This document shows, piece by piece, positions 5,870 to 12,917 of a DNA stretch of 17,096 nucleotides. Position 1 is the stretch's first letter. The number at the start of each line of letters is the position of its first letter. The position numbers and the translations under genes are program-made. Under the pieces are notes generated by a model that saw only the letters and a list, made by a program, of their open reading frames with translations, was not told the DNA's origin and made no database searches. The stretch comes from Eubacterium sp. (lineage in GTDB: Bacteria; Bacillota; Clostridia; Lachnospirales; Lachnospiraceae): assembly GCA_024681495.1 (NCBI GenBank), contig JAILAS010000190.1, positions 1-17,096 on the forward strand, written 5' to 3'.

Positions 5870-7478
5870 ACTTGCCTGCTGACTTCAAAGTCGGGAACAG
5901 CAGCACATCCCTTATCGCGGGGCTGTCTGTCATCAGCATGCAGAGGCGGTCGATGCCGTAGCCGATGCCGCCCGTGGGGGGCATTCCGATCTCGAGGGCG
6001 TTCAGGAAGTCCTCGTCGGTGTGCTGGGCCTCTTCGTCGCCGGCATCCGCATTGGCGTCCTGCTGGGCGAAGCGCTCGCGCTGGTCGACGGGGTCGTTGA
6101 GCTCGGAGTATGCGTTGCACATCTCCCAGCCGTTCATGAACATCTCGAAGCGCTCCACGAGCTCGGGGTTGCCGGGCTTCTTCTTGGTGAGCGGCGAGAT
6201 CTCGATGGGATGGTCGGTAACGAACGTGGGCTGAATCAGGTGATCCTCGACGTACTCCTCGAAGAAGAGACTCAGAATGTGGCCCTTGGTGTGCCACTCC
6301 TCGAACTCGATTCCCTTCTCCTTGGCGAGCGCCTTGGCCTCGGCCGTGTCCTTGATCTCGTTGAAGTCGATTCCGGCGTACTTCTTCACGGCATCGATCA
6401 TGGTGATGCGCTCGAAGGGCTTGCCGAGATCCATCTCGATTCCCTTGTATGTGATGGTGGTGGAACCTGTCACCTCCTGGGCGATGTGGCGATACATCTC
6501 CTCGGTGAGGTCCATCATTCCGTTGTAATCCGTGTATGCCTGGTAGAGCTCCATCAGCGTGAACTCGGGGTTGTGACGGGTGTCGAGTCCCTCGTTTCTG
6601 AACACGCGGCCGATCTCATACACGCGCTCCATTCCGCCGACAATAAGCCTCTTCAGGTAGAGCTCGAGCGAAATGCGGAGCTTCAGGTCCTCGTCGAGCG
6701 CATTGAAGTGCGTCTCGAAGGGACGTGCCTCGGCGCCGCCGGGATTGGCGACCAGCATGGGCGTCTCCACCTCCATGAAGCCCTTCGCGTCGAGGAACTT
6801 ACGGATGGTGCTCAAAATCTTCGAGCGCTTCACGAACACCTCGCGGCTCTCGGGGCTCATAATGAGGTCGATGTACCTCTGCCTGTAGCGCTGGTCGGTG
6901 TTGGTCAGGCCGTGATACTTCTCGGGCAGAATCTGCAGCGACTTCGACAACAGAACCATCTCCTCGGCGTGGATGGAAATCTCGCCGGTCATGGTCCTGA
7001 AGGCATATCCCTTCACGCCGAAAATATCGCCGATATCGGACTTCTTGAAGTCCGCGTAGCTGTCCTCTCCGATGGCGTCGCGCGCCACGTAGATCTGGAT
7101 GTCGCCCTTGAGGTCGCGGACGTTGCAGAACGATGCCTTACCCATGACTCTCTTGAAGAGCATGCGGCCGGCCACCGAAACGTAGATCGGCGTCTCGTCC
7201 ATCTTCGCACGGCGGGCGTTGTACTCCTCGCGGACCGCCTTCCTGGCGTCGGCCTCCTCCATGCCCTCGGTATCGGGCTTTCCGGCCTGCCAGTCGCCGA
7301 TGACCTCTTCCTCGTGTTTGATGTAGAGCTCCTTGACCTCATCGGAGTGATGGGTCTGGTCGTACTTCGTGATGACGAAGGGATCCTTGCCTGCTTCCTG
7401 CAGGTTCTGAAGCTTGTCGAATCTGACCTTTCTCAGCTGGTTGATATCCTGTGAAGACTGATTGTTCTGCTCTGCCAC
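5868..7478 (-). CDS. lysS: Lysyl-tRNA synthetase, class II, 536 aa
   Basis: It charges tRNA-Lys with lysine in the cytoplasm. The N-terminal OB-fold domain for anticodon binding covers about residues 98-185 (VSVAGRMLFKRVMGKASF onwards). The class II catalytic core follows: motif 1 near 228-242 (KGFMEVETPML), motif 2 at about 287-310 (YEIGRVFRNEGLDTRHNPEF) and motif 3 near the end (GIGYGIDRLCML). The protein exceeds the usual length of about 500. The excess sits before the OB fold (about residues 50-95), a charged helical stretch. The start is GTG at 7478, with AAGGAG about 7 nt upstream. It is the last gene of the greA-dusB-lysS operon, and the C-terminus (LLFPTLKSAGK) is intact despite the element next to it. 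Confidence 0.97.
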   Translation of the reverse strand: MAEQNNQSSQDINQLRKVRFDKLQNLQEAGKDPFVITKYDQTHHSDEVKELYIKHEEEVIGDWQAGKPDTEGMEEADARKAVREEYNARRAKMDETPIYVSVAGRMLFKRVMGKASFCNVRDLKGDIQIYVARDAIGEDSYADFKKSDIGDIFGVKGYAFRTMTGEISIHAEEMVLLSKSLQILPEKYHGLTNTDQRYRQRYIDLIMSPESREVFVKRSKILSTIRKFLDAKGFMEVETPMLVANPGGAEARPFETHFNALDEDLKLRISLELYLKRLIVGGMERVYEIGRVFRNEGLDTRHNPEFTLMELYQAYTDYNGMMDLTEEMYRHIAQEVTGSTTITYKGIEMDLGKPFERITMIDAVKKYAGIDFNEIKDTAEAKALAKEKGIEFEEWHTKGHILSLFFEEYVEDHLIQPTFVTDHPIEISPLTKKKPGNPELVERFEMFMNGWEMCNAYSELNDPVDQRERFAQQDANADAGDEEAQHTDEDFLNALEIGMPPTGGIGYGIDRLCMLMTDSPAIRDVLLFPTLKSAGK

Positions 7479-7519
7479 GTATTTTCTCCTTATTTACTGT
7501 AACGTATGTGTTGCTCAGA

Positions 7520-7542
7520 TTGCCGGCCGGGTCGGCCGGCAA
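7520..7542. other. Perfect GC-rich hairpin between dusB and lysS
   Basis: Ten-base arms TTGCCGGCCG and CGGCCGGCAA flank a 3-nt loop, directly after the dusB stop codon (7543-7545). No T-run follows on either strand, so it is not a classical terminator. It may stabilise or mark the end of the dusB message, or reduce read-through into lysS. Confidence 0.6.
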
Positions 7543-8514
7543 TTATGTAAACCGAAGCTCGTCGGTTATGCTCAAAAGACTTTCGATTGAATCGATTTCG
7601 TTGACTCTTCCGCGGAGCTTCGACGCTCCCTTCATTCCGGCGGTGTACCAGGCCACGTGCTTGCGCATCTCGCGGACGGCGACGTACTCGCCCTTCACCT
7701 CAGTGAGGAGCCTCGCGTGTCTCACCATCATGTCGCAGATGCCGTCGATGTCGGGTCTGCCGGTGTATGCGCCGGTTTCCTCGTACTCCAACATGTCGTG
7801 GAAGAGCCAGGGGTTCCCGCGCACTCCGCGCGCCATCATCACCGCGTCGCACCCCGTCTCGTCCATCATGCGGTGGGCGTCCTCCGGCGTGTTTATGTCG
7901 CCGTTGCCGATGACCGGCACGGATACCGCCTCCTTCACGCGGGCGATGACCTCCCAGTCGGCTGTGCCGCTGTAGTATTGCTCCCTGGTGCGGCCGTGGA
8001 CGGCGATAGCCGAAACCCCGGCGTCCTCAAGCATCTTAGCCACCTCGGGCGCGTTCTTATGCTCCTCGTCGAACCCGGCGCGGATCTTCACCGTGACCGG
8101 CTTATCCGTGGCCGAAACCAGCGCGCGGACGATGTCCGCAGCCAGATTGGGATTCTTCATGAGTGCGGAGCCCTCGCCGTTGTTTACCACCTTCGGAACA
8201 GGGCATCCCATGTTCACGTCGAGGATGGAAAACGGCCGCTCGTCGATGATGCGGACGGCCTCGGCCATGAGGTCGGGCTTAGACCCGAAAATTTGCAAAG
8301 AAACCGGCCCTTCGTCCGGGTCGATTTCCATAAGCTTTCCGGTATTCTTATTATGGTAGACCACGGACGCGGCGCTGACCATCTCCGTGACGCACATCCC
8401 CGCGCCCATCTGCGAGCAGATGAGCCGGTAGGCCCGGTCGGTGATGCCGGCCATGGGGGCCAGGATGTATCGGTTCGGGAGGCTTACGCCACCGATATCG
8501 AAACCGTCGATCAT
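7543..8514 (-). CDS. dusB: tRNA-dihydrouridine synthase, DusB type, 323 aa
   Basis: This flavoenzyme reduces uridines in the tRNA D-loop to dihydrouridine using NADPH. The TIM-barrel domain shows the family motifs in order: LAPMAGITDRAYR (18-30), DVNMGCPVPKVV with catalytic C104, GEGSALMKNP, VTVKIRAGFD, GRTREQYYSG, VIGNGD and MMARGVRGNPW with phosphate/FMN contacts. A helical C-terminal domain that binds tRNA follows. The length is normal. The ATG at 8514 is 4 bp downstream of the greA stop. The only GAGG lies almost touching the start, too close for good initiation, so translation is probably coupled to greA. The dusB-lysS neighbourhood is common in Firmicutes. Confidence 0.95.
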   Translation of the reverse strand: MIDGFDIGGVSLPNRYILAPMAGITDRAYRLICSQMGAGMCVTEMVSAASVVYHNKNTGKLMEIDPDEGPVSLQIFGSKPDLMAEAVRIIDERPFSILDVNMGCPVPKVVNNGEGSALMKNPNLAADIVRALVSATDKPVTVKIRAGFDEEHKNAPEVAKMLEDAGVSAIAVHGRTREQYYSGTADWEVIARVKEAVSVPVIGNGDINTPEDAHRMMDETGCDAVMMARGVRGNPWLFHDMLEYEETGAYTGRPDIDGICDMMVRHARLLTEVKGEYVAVREMRKHVAWYTAGMKGASKLRGRVNEIDSIESLLSITDELRFT

Positions 8515-8518
8515 ACCT

Positions 8519-8998
8519 CTAGCGACTGATCTCCAGAATCTTGTACTCCATAACTCCGGCGGGGGTCTCCACCTTGACCTTGCTGCCCACCTTCTTATTC
8601 ATGAGGGCGCGGCCGATGGGTGACTCGTTGGAGATGAGGTTGTTAAGGCTGTCGGCCTCGGTGGAACCTACGATCTTGAAGGTGATATCCTCGTCGAACT
8701 CCTTGTCGTGAACCTTCACGATGGAACCGAGGTGGATGTGGCCCTCCTTGATGTTGCTCTCGTCGATGACCTCAACGTTCTTGAGAATGGCCTCGATCTC
8801 CTCGATGCGGGCCTCGATGTCACGCTGCTCGTCCTTGGCGGCATCGTACTCGGCGTTCTCGGAAAGGTCTCCCTGCTCCCTGGCTTCCTTGATCTTCTGT
8901 GCGATCTCGGAACGGCGGTTAACCTTAAGATCGTTAAGCTCGTCCTCGAGCTTCTGAAGACCCTCTGCCGATATAAGTTTCTTCTCAGATTCAGACAT
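8519..8998 (-). CDS. greA: Transcription elongation factor GreA, 159 aa
   Basis: GreA enters the secondary channel of RNA polymerase and stimulates cleavage of backtracked RNA. The N-terminal coiled coil (about residues 8-75) carries the tip region with the acidic pair after SENAEYDAAKDEQ. The C-terminal FKBP-like domain (about 80-158) includes the GSIVKVHD strand and ESPIGRALMNKKVGSKVKVETP. Length and order are typical. The start ATG at 8998 follows a GGGGAA-type ribosome binding site in the 5' leader. It is the first gene of the greA-dusB-lysS operon, driven by the promoter at 9062-9090. Confidence 0.97.
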   Translation of the reverse strand: MSESEKKLISAEGLQKLEDELNDLKVNRRSEIAQKIKEAREQGDLSENAEYDAAKDEQRDIEARIEEIEAILKNVEVIDESNIKEGHIHLGSIVKVHDKEFDEDITFKIVGSTEADSLNNLISNESPIGRALMNKKVGSKVKVETPAGVMEYKILEISR

Positions 8999-9061
8999 GT
9001 TGTTTCCCCTTTCGGTTTACAATATATTTTAGTCGTATATTACTCTGTTCACAATTTCATT

Positions 9062-9090
9062 ATTATAAAAGAAATGCTAGTCAAAGTCAA
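9062..9090 (-). promoter_or_regulatory. Promoter of greA-dusB-lysS (TTGACT - 17 - TATAAT)
   Basis: On the minus strand the -35 TTGACT is at 9090-9085 and a perfect -10 TATAAT at 9067-9062, separated by 17 bp. Transcription would begin about 55 nt before the greA start. The surrounding AT-rich stretch stands out from the GC-rich host genes. Confidence 0.8.
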
Positions 9091-9097
9091 CGATTAT

Positions 9098-9111
9098 CCC
9101 ATGCGCATGGG
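9098..9111. promoter_or_regulatory. Perfect 14-bp palindrome just upstream of the greA promoter
   Basis: CCCATGCGCATGGG is an exact palindrome with no loop, 7 bp upstream of the -35 element. This symmetry fits an operator for a dimeric regulator; the position fits an activator or a blocking repressor. With no loop it is a poor RNA hairpin. No regulator can be named from the sequence. Confidence 0.4.
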
Positions 9112-9127
9112 TTTTTGAGAATAAATA

Positions 9128-9154
9128 ATACCGTGACTTAAAAAGCCACGGTAT
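9128..9154 (-). terminator. Terminator of the nfeD-coaX operon
   Basis: On the minus strand ATACCGTG and CACGGTAT form an 8-bp stem, which may be extended by two pairs towards the loop, followed by TATTTATTCT. It lies 18 bp after the coaX stop and before the greA promoter region. The tail is only moderately T-rich. Confidence 0.65.
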
Positions 9155-9171
9155 CCTTATCGTTCATAGCC

Positions 9172-9951
9172 CTACTGTCTGCGGGGCTGCTTGTCGAAGA
9201 TTATCTTCAGGCCCTTCATGGTGAGCGCGGGATCGTAGATGTCAATGATGTCCGTGCCCTCGGTGATGAGGCCTCCGAGACCGCCGGTCGCCACGACCTT
9301 TATGTCGTTCTTACCGCTCTCGCGCTTCAGCTCGCGAATGATGGCCTCGGTCTGTCCGATCTGGCTGTAGTAGATACCGGCCTGCATGGACGAAACCGTG
9401 TCCTTGGCGATAACCGTAGTCGGCTTCACTATCTGCACCTCGGGGAGCTGCGCAGTGAGGTTCCAGAGGGACGACGCCGCGGACTGAGCGCCCGGCGCGG
9501 TAACTCCTCCGGTGAACGAGCCCTCCTCCGTGACCAGATCGTAGGTGGTCGCCGTTCCAAAGTCCACGACGATAACCGGCCCGCCGTAGAGCGTGTAGGC
9601 CGCGACCGCGTCGACTATCCTGTCAGAACCGACCTGCCTGGGGTTATACGCGTCGAGGCGAATCCCCGTCTTTATACCCGGCTCCACGGTGATGGGCGTG
9701 ATGTTAAAGTATTTGATGAGCGCGCTGCCCAGCGAATAGTTTATCTTAGGAACAACCGACGCCACAATGATGTCCGTTATGGCATGCGGCTTTATCTTAT
9801 TCTTCTCGATAAGGTTGGTAATCATCATACCGAACTCATCGGAGGTGCGGGGAACCTTCGTGGTCATCCTGAAGGTGGCCATCATCTCGTCGCCGTCGAA
9901 TATAGCTCCGGTGATATTCGTGTTCCCTATGTCCAGTGCAAGCAGCATCAT
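9172..9951 (-). CDS. coaX: Type III pantothenate kinase, 259 aa
   Basis: The enzyme phosphorylates pantothenate, the first step of coenzyme A synthesis, and belongs to the ASKHA fold. The N-terminal phosphate motif ALDIGNTNITGAIFDG is at residues 5-20. The pantothenate/Mg region includes NPRQVGSDRIVDAVAAY, where the GxDR is typical of CoaX. The VVDFGTATTYDLV strand and GGVTAPGAQ follow, then the GGLGGLI nucleotide loop near 225-235. The start overlaps the previous stop by four bases (ATGA). Two adjacent ATGs exist, so the true start may be the second. It is the last gene of its operon. Confidence 0.96.
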   Translation of the reverse strand: MMLLALDIGNTNITGAIFDGDEMMATFRMTTKVPRTSDEFGMMITNLIEKNKIKPHAITDIIVASVVPKINYSLGSALIKYFNITPITVEPGIKTGIRLDAYNPRQVGSDRIVDAVAAYTLYGGPVIVVDFGTATTYDLVTEEGSFTGGVTAPGAQSAASSLWNLTAQLPEVQIVKPTTVIAKDTVSSMQAGIYYSQIGQTEAIIRELKRESGKNDIKVVATGGLGGLITEGTDIIDIYDPALTMKGLKIIFDKQPRRQ

Positions 9952-10298
9952 TCTACCTCTTCAGTTTCGGGTGCGTCTTCGCCCAGGAAGAACACCCTGT
10001 AGTACATTTCCAGCGATTCGAGCAGCTCTCGCTTATCGCCCTGAATCTGTTTAACCTTAAGAACCGATCCTATCTCGTCGTAGGAAAAATCGTTCTCCAT
10101 CGCCTCGGTCCGGATGAGCAGCTCGCCCTCGGGCGAGTACACCAGCTCGATCGTGCCGCCGACGTCCATGGTAAAGAGGGTACACATAATCTGCAGCTCT
10201 TTTTTTATGTCAACCGGCAACGAGGCGAAACTCTCGTTCAGGTAAAACTTTTCCTCATACGCGCTGGCCGCGCACAGGACGATTTCATCCTCGTACAT
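9948..10298 (-). CDS. DUF6145-like hypothetical protein, 116 aa
   Basis: A small acidic soluble protein beginning MYEDEIVLCAASAYEEKFYLN. It contains a FTMDVGGTIELVYSPEG strand region and ends with an acidic tail. It resembles the DUF6145 family of Lachnospiraceae, which I recall near argF and coaX; there is no known function. The start lies 1 bp after the argF stop, and its stop overlaps coaX by 4 bases, so it is tightly inside the operon and probably translated at similar levels. No catalytic motif is visible. Confidence 0.75.
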   Translation of the reverse strand: MYEDEIVLCAASAYEEKFYLNESFASLPVDIKKELQIMCTLFTMDVGGTIELVYSPEGELLIRTEAMENDFSYDEIGSVLKVKQIQGDKRELLESLEMYYRVFFLGEDAPETEEVE

Positions 10299-10299
10299 A

Positions 10300-11289
10300 T
10301 CAGGCCCCCAGCGTAGCGGCCATCACGGCCTTTATCGTGTGCATTCTGTTTTCGGCCTCCTCGAATACGCGGGACTTATCGGACTCGAACACCTCGTCCG
10401 TAACCTCCATCTCCTCGATGCCGAACTTCTCGTTTATCTGTCTGCCGATGCCCGTTCCCAGATCGTGGAACGAGGGGAGGCAGTGCAGGAAGATGCAATT
10501 GGCGGCCGCCATATTCATGACATCCATGGTGACTCTGTACGGCGTGAGGTCGTTGATCCTGTCCTTCCATACCTCGTCGGGCTCTCCCATGGAAACCCAC
10601 ACGTCGGTGTAGATGATATTGGCGCCCTGCACGGCCTTGGCCACATCCGACTCCAGCTCGATGGTGGCGCCGCTCTTTTTCGCGTAGCCGCGGCAGATCT
10701 CGACGAGCTCGGGGTTCGGGAAGTACTCGGGCGTGGTGCAGGCCACGAAGTCCAGACCCAGCTTGGCGCAGCCGATCATCAGGGAGTTACCCATGTTGTA
10801 GCGCGCGTCGCCCATGTACACGAACTTCAGCCCCTCGAGGTAGCCGAACTCCTCGCGGATGGTCAGCATGTCAGCCAGAATCTGCGTGGGGTGGTACTCA
10901 TTGGTCAATCCGTTCCAGACAGGCACGTCAGCGTACTTGGCGAGCTCCTCCACGATAGACTGTCCGAAGCCGCGGTACTCAATGCCGTCGAACATGGAAC
11001 CGAGCACGCGCGCCGTGTCCTTGATGGACTCCTTCTTACCGATCTGGGAACCCGAGGGATCCAGGTAGGTGGTGCCCATGCCCAGATCGTGCGCTCCTAT
11101 CTCGAACGCACACCTGGTGCGGGTGCTGGTCTTCTCGAAGATGAGGGCCACGTTCTTGCCACGAAGCGTGTCGTGAAGCTCACCGTTCTGCTTTTTCTTC
11201 TTATACTCCGCGGACAGATCCAAAAGATATGTGATCTCGTCCGGAGTAAAATCCTTCAACGTAAGAAAATTTCTTCCTTTTAAATTCAT
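10300..11289 (-). CDS. argF: Ornithine carbamoyltransferase, 329 aa
   Basis: It joins carbamoyl phosphate to ornithine to make citrulline in arginine synthesis. The carbamoyl-phosphate site STRTR is at residues 55-59 and HPTQ at 133-136. The ornithine-binding DVWVSMGE loop is at 229-236, and the HCLP motif with C270 is at 269-272. The length suits the longer ArgF/ArcB group, so a catabolic role (ArcB, arginine deiminase pathway) cannot be excluded. No arcA or arcC neighbour is present, which favours biosynthesis. The ATG at 11289 has GGAG about 7 nt upstream. It follows the SPFH gene after 57 bp that include a hairpin. Confidence 0.95.
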   Translation of the reverse strand: MNLKGRNFLTLKDFTPDEITYLLDLSAEYKKKKQNGELHDTLRGKNVALIFEKTSTRTRCAFEIGAHDLGMGTTYLDPSGSQIGKKESIKDTARVLGSMFDGIEYRGFGQSIVEELAKYADVPVWNGLTNEYHPTQILADMLTIREEFGYLEGLKFVYMGDARYNMGNSLMIGCAKLGLDFVACTTPEYFPNPELVEICRGYAKKSGATIELESDVAKAVQGANIIYTDVWVSMGEPDEVWKDRINDLTPYRVTMDVMNMAAANCIFLHCLPSFHDLGTGIGRQINEKFGIEEMEVTDEVFESDKSRVFEEAENRMHTIKAVMAATLGA

Positions 11290-11313
11290 TGCTACTCCTG
11301 TCCGTTACTTCGG

Positions 11314-11332
11314 GTCGGAAACGCTTTCCGGC
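11314..11332. other. Hairpin in the SPFH-argF gap
   Basis: The arms GTCGGAAA and TTTCCGGC, with one wobble pair, flank a CGC loop. No T-run follows on the minus strand, so it is not a simple terminator. It could modulate read-through or message decay between the membrane-protein genes and argF. Confidence 0.35.
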
Positions 11333-11346
11333 TCTGTTACTACTAT

Positions 11347-12333
11347 TTATTCTGCGGGCGTTTCACTCGCCTTGGGCGCCCGGGCTGCGGATGCGGCCTG
11401 GGGCGCGTTCGAAGTCTCGGCCGTGAACTTTATGGTGTCGGTGATGGCACCCGCCAGGCCTGCCAGTCCCTGGAGATCCGAGGGGATGATGAGCTTGGTG
11501 GCCTTTCCGTCGGCCGCCTTCTCGAATGCCTCGAGACTCTTCAGGGTGAGCACTGCGTCATCGGGCGCGGACTCCCTGAGGAATCTGATACCGTCGGCGC
11601 GAGCCTCCTGAATCTTGCGGATGGCCTCTGCCTGACCTTCGGCCTCCTTTATAGCTGCCTCCCTCTTAGCCTCTGCGTTGAGGATGGCCGCCTGCTTATC
11701 AGCCTCCGCGTTAAGAATGCGGGACTCCTTCTTACCCTCTGCCACGAGGATGGTCGATCTCTTCTCACCCTCGGCCGTGGTAACGGCCACTCGACGCTCT
11801 CGCTCGGCCTTCATCTGGCGCTCCATCGCGTCCTGAATCTCCGCGGGAGGAATGATGTTCTTAAGCTCTACCCTGTTCACCTTGATTCCCCAGGGATCCG
11901 TAGCTACGTCCAGCGTGCTGCGCATCTGGGAGTTAATCACCTCACGACTGGTGAGTGTCTCATCGAGCTCGAGGTCACCGATAATGTTTCGAAGCGTGGT
12001 GGCCGAGAGGTTCTCGATAGCGTTTAAGGGGTTCTCCACGCCGTATGCGTAGAGCTTGGGATCCGTAATCTGGAAAAAGATTACGGTGTCTATTCTCATG
12101 GTAACGTTATCCTTGGTGATAACGGGCTGGGGCGGGAAGTCTGCCACCTGCTCCTTTAAGTTTACGCGGCGCGCAACCCTGTCGATGAAGGGGACCTTCA
12201 GGTGAAGACCCACATCCCATGTAGCCTGATAGGCGCCGAGTCTCTCAATAACGTATGCGTGTGCCTGCGGCACAATGCGAATGCAGCTCGCTAAGAGCAA
12301 TAAAACCAGTATTACCAATGCAATCAAAATCAT
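11347..12333 (-). CDS. SPFH/band 7 (stomatin, QmcA-like) membrane protein, 328 aa
   Basis: A membrane scaffold protein of the stomatin/prohibitin family; such proteins form large rings and organise membrane microdomains. A single N-terminal membrane anchor (about residues 1-17) is followed by the SPFH domain (about 18-185: VIERLGAYQATWDVGLHLKVPF, VKVN-like ELKNIIPPAEIQDAME). A long Ala/Glu/Lys-rich coiled coil (about 190-255, repeated AEA/AEG units) follows, and then an Ala/Pro-rich tail. Its start overlaps the NfeD stop by four bases (ATGA). SPFH and NfeD pairs are a known partnership in bacteria, so they likely form one complex. I leave the symbol blank because the subfamily (QmcA or other) is not decided. 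Confidence 0.93.
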   Translation of the reverse strand: MILIALVILVLLLLASCIRIVPQAHAYVIERLGAYQATWDVGLHLKVPFIDRVARRVNLKEQVADFPPQPVITKDNVTMRIDTVIFFQITDPKLYAYGVENPLNAIENLSATTLRNIIGDLELDETLTSREVINSQMRSTLDVATDPWGIKVNRVELKNIIPPAEIQDAMERQMKAERERRVAVTTAEGEKRSTILVAEGKKESRILNAEADKQAAILNAEAKREAAIKEAEGQAEAIRKIQEARADGIRFLRESAPDDAVLTLKSLEAFEKAADGKATKLIIPSDLQGLAGLAGAITDTIKFTAETSNAPQAASAARAPKASETPAE

Positions 12334-12794
12334 TGTTTCATCTCCTCCACTATTAGCTTAACACCTTGAATTTCCTTCACTGTTACTATGGTTCCCTCCG
12401 GTATCCTCTCATCGTCAAGAACGGACCTGGCTGTCCACTCCATACCGTTAATCATGGCCTTGCCTTTACCGGATAGATTATCGATCCCCTCTATAATTAC
12501 TGCACTTTGACCGACCAGGTAATCCGCGTTTGTCTTAATCCTGCGGGAATTATAGTACTTCACCGCGACAGGCCTGGTAAAGATAAGAAGAACCAGAGAA
12601 AGAACGGCAAATACGACGAACTGCAACCACATTGGCCCCCCAAGCAACGATACAATGAATCCGCCCAGGCATCCGCCGGCGAACCATATTGTAGTAAGCC
12701 CCATGGTAATCACTTCTATTACAAGTAACACCACCATGAGAACCACCCAGGACGCGGAACCGTATGCTGTCCACAGCTGCAACAAATCTGCCAT
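12330..12794 (-). CDS. NfeD-family membrane protein, 154 aa
   Basis: A partner of the downstream SPFH protein. There are two to three membrane segments between about residues 14 and 72 (WVVLMVVLLVIEVITMG; IWFAGGCLGGFIVSLLGG; FVVFAVLSLVLLIF). A C-terminal soluble OB-fold (about 88-154) carries the typical VGQSAVIIEGID start and an IPEGTIVTVKEIQG strand. It lacks the ClpP-like protease domain, so it is the short NfeD type. I chose ATG at 12794 because AAAGGAGGTG lies 6 nt upstream. A longer reading from a TTG at 12851 would translate the poly-T tail of the preceding terminator and is unlikely. Confidence 0.9.
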   Translation of the reverse strand: MADLLQLWTAYGSASWVVLMVVLLVIEVITMGLTTIWFAGGCLGGFIVSLLGGPMWLQFVVFAVLSLVLLIFTRPVAVKYYNSRRIKTNADYLVGQSAVIIEGIDNLSGKGKAMINGMEWTARSVLDDERIPEGTIVTVKEIQGVKLIVEEMKQ

Positions 12795-12822
12795 ATTTCT
12801 CACCTCCTTTTTTACTGCAATA

Positions 12823-12851
12823 ACTATACCCGAAACGCCAAAAAAAAACAA
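12823..12851 (-). promoter_or_regulatory. Candidate promoter of the nfeD operon, inside the terminator tail
   Basis: A -10 TATAGT (12828-12823) and a weak -35 TTGTTT (12851-12846) are 17 bp apart on the minus strand. The -35 overlaps the poly-T tail of the hydrolase terminator, so the end of one unit and the start of the next share bases. The -35 is poor; the spacing and position support it. Confidence 0.4.
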
Positions 12852-12876
12852 CTGCCGCTAGATTTCGCGACAGTTG
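12840..12876 (-). terminator. Terminator of the cell wall hydrolase gene
   Basis: On the minus strand CAACTGTCGC and GCGGCAGTTG form a 10-bp stem with one wobble, with an 8-nt loop, followed by nine T's. This is a textbook intrinsic terminator, about 40 bp after the hydrolase stop. Confidence 0.9.
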
Positions 12877-12917
12877 CCTGTAATTTGGGGTATTTGTTCG
12901 AAGCGTAACCCGGTTTT

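Noticed and set aside
5836..6297. 153-aa minus-strand frame crossing the element junction
   Set aside because: It is an alternative frame of lysS, rich in Arg/Pro/Ala, without a ribosome binding site.
6021..7454. 477-aa open frame on the plus strand opposite lysS
   Set aside because: It is an antisense shadow of a GC-rich conserved gene. The composition is Leu/Val/His-rich nonsense with no domain, and lysS on the other strand is unmistakable.
10339..11283. 314-aa open frame opposite argF, with similar long ones opposite dusB (7657-8529), pgi (14151-15284) and murG (15638-16327)
   Set aside because: These are shadows caused by the high GC at third codon positions. None has family motifs or a sensible start signal.
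12795..12851. Upstream TTG start extending NfeD by 19 residues
   Set aside because: The extension encodes a Phe run from the terminator T-tract, and a perfect ribosome binding site precedes the ATG at 12794.
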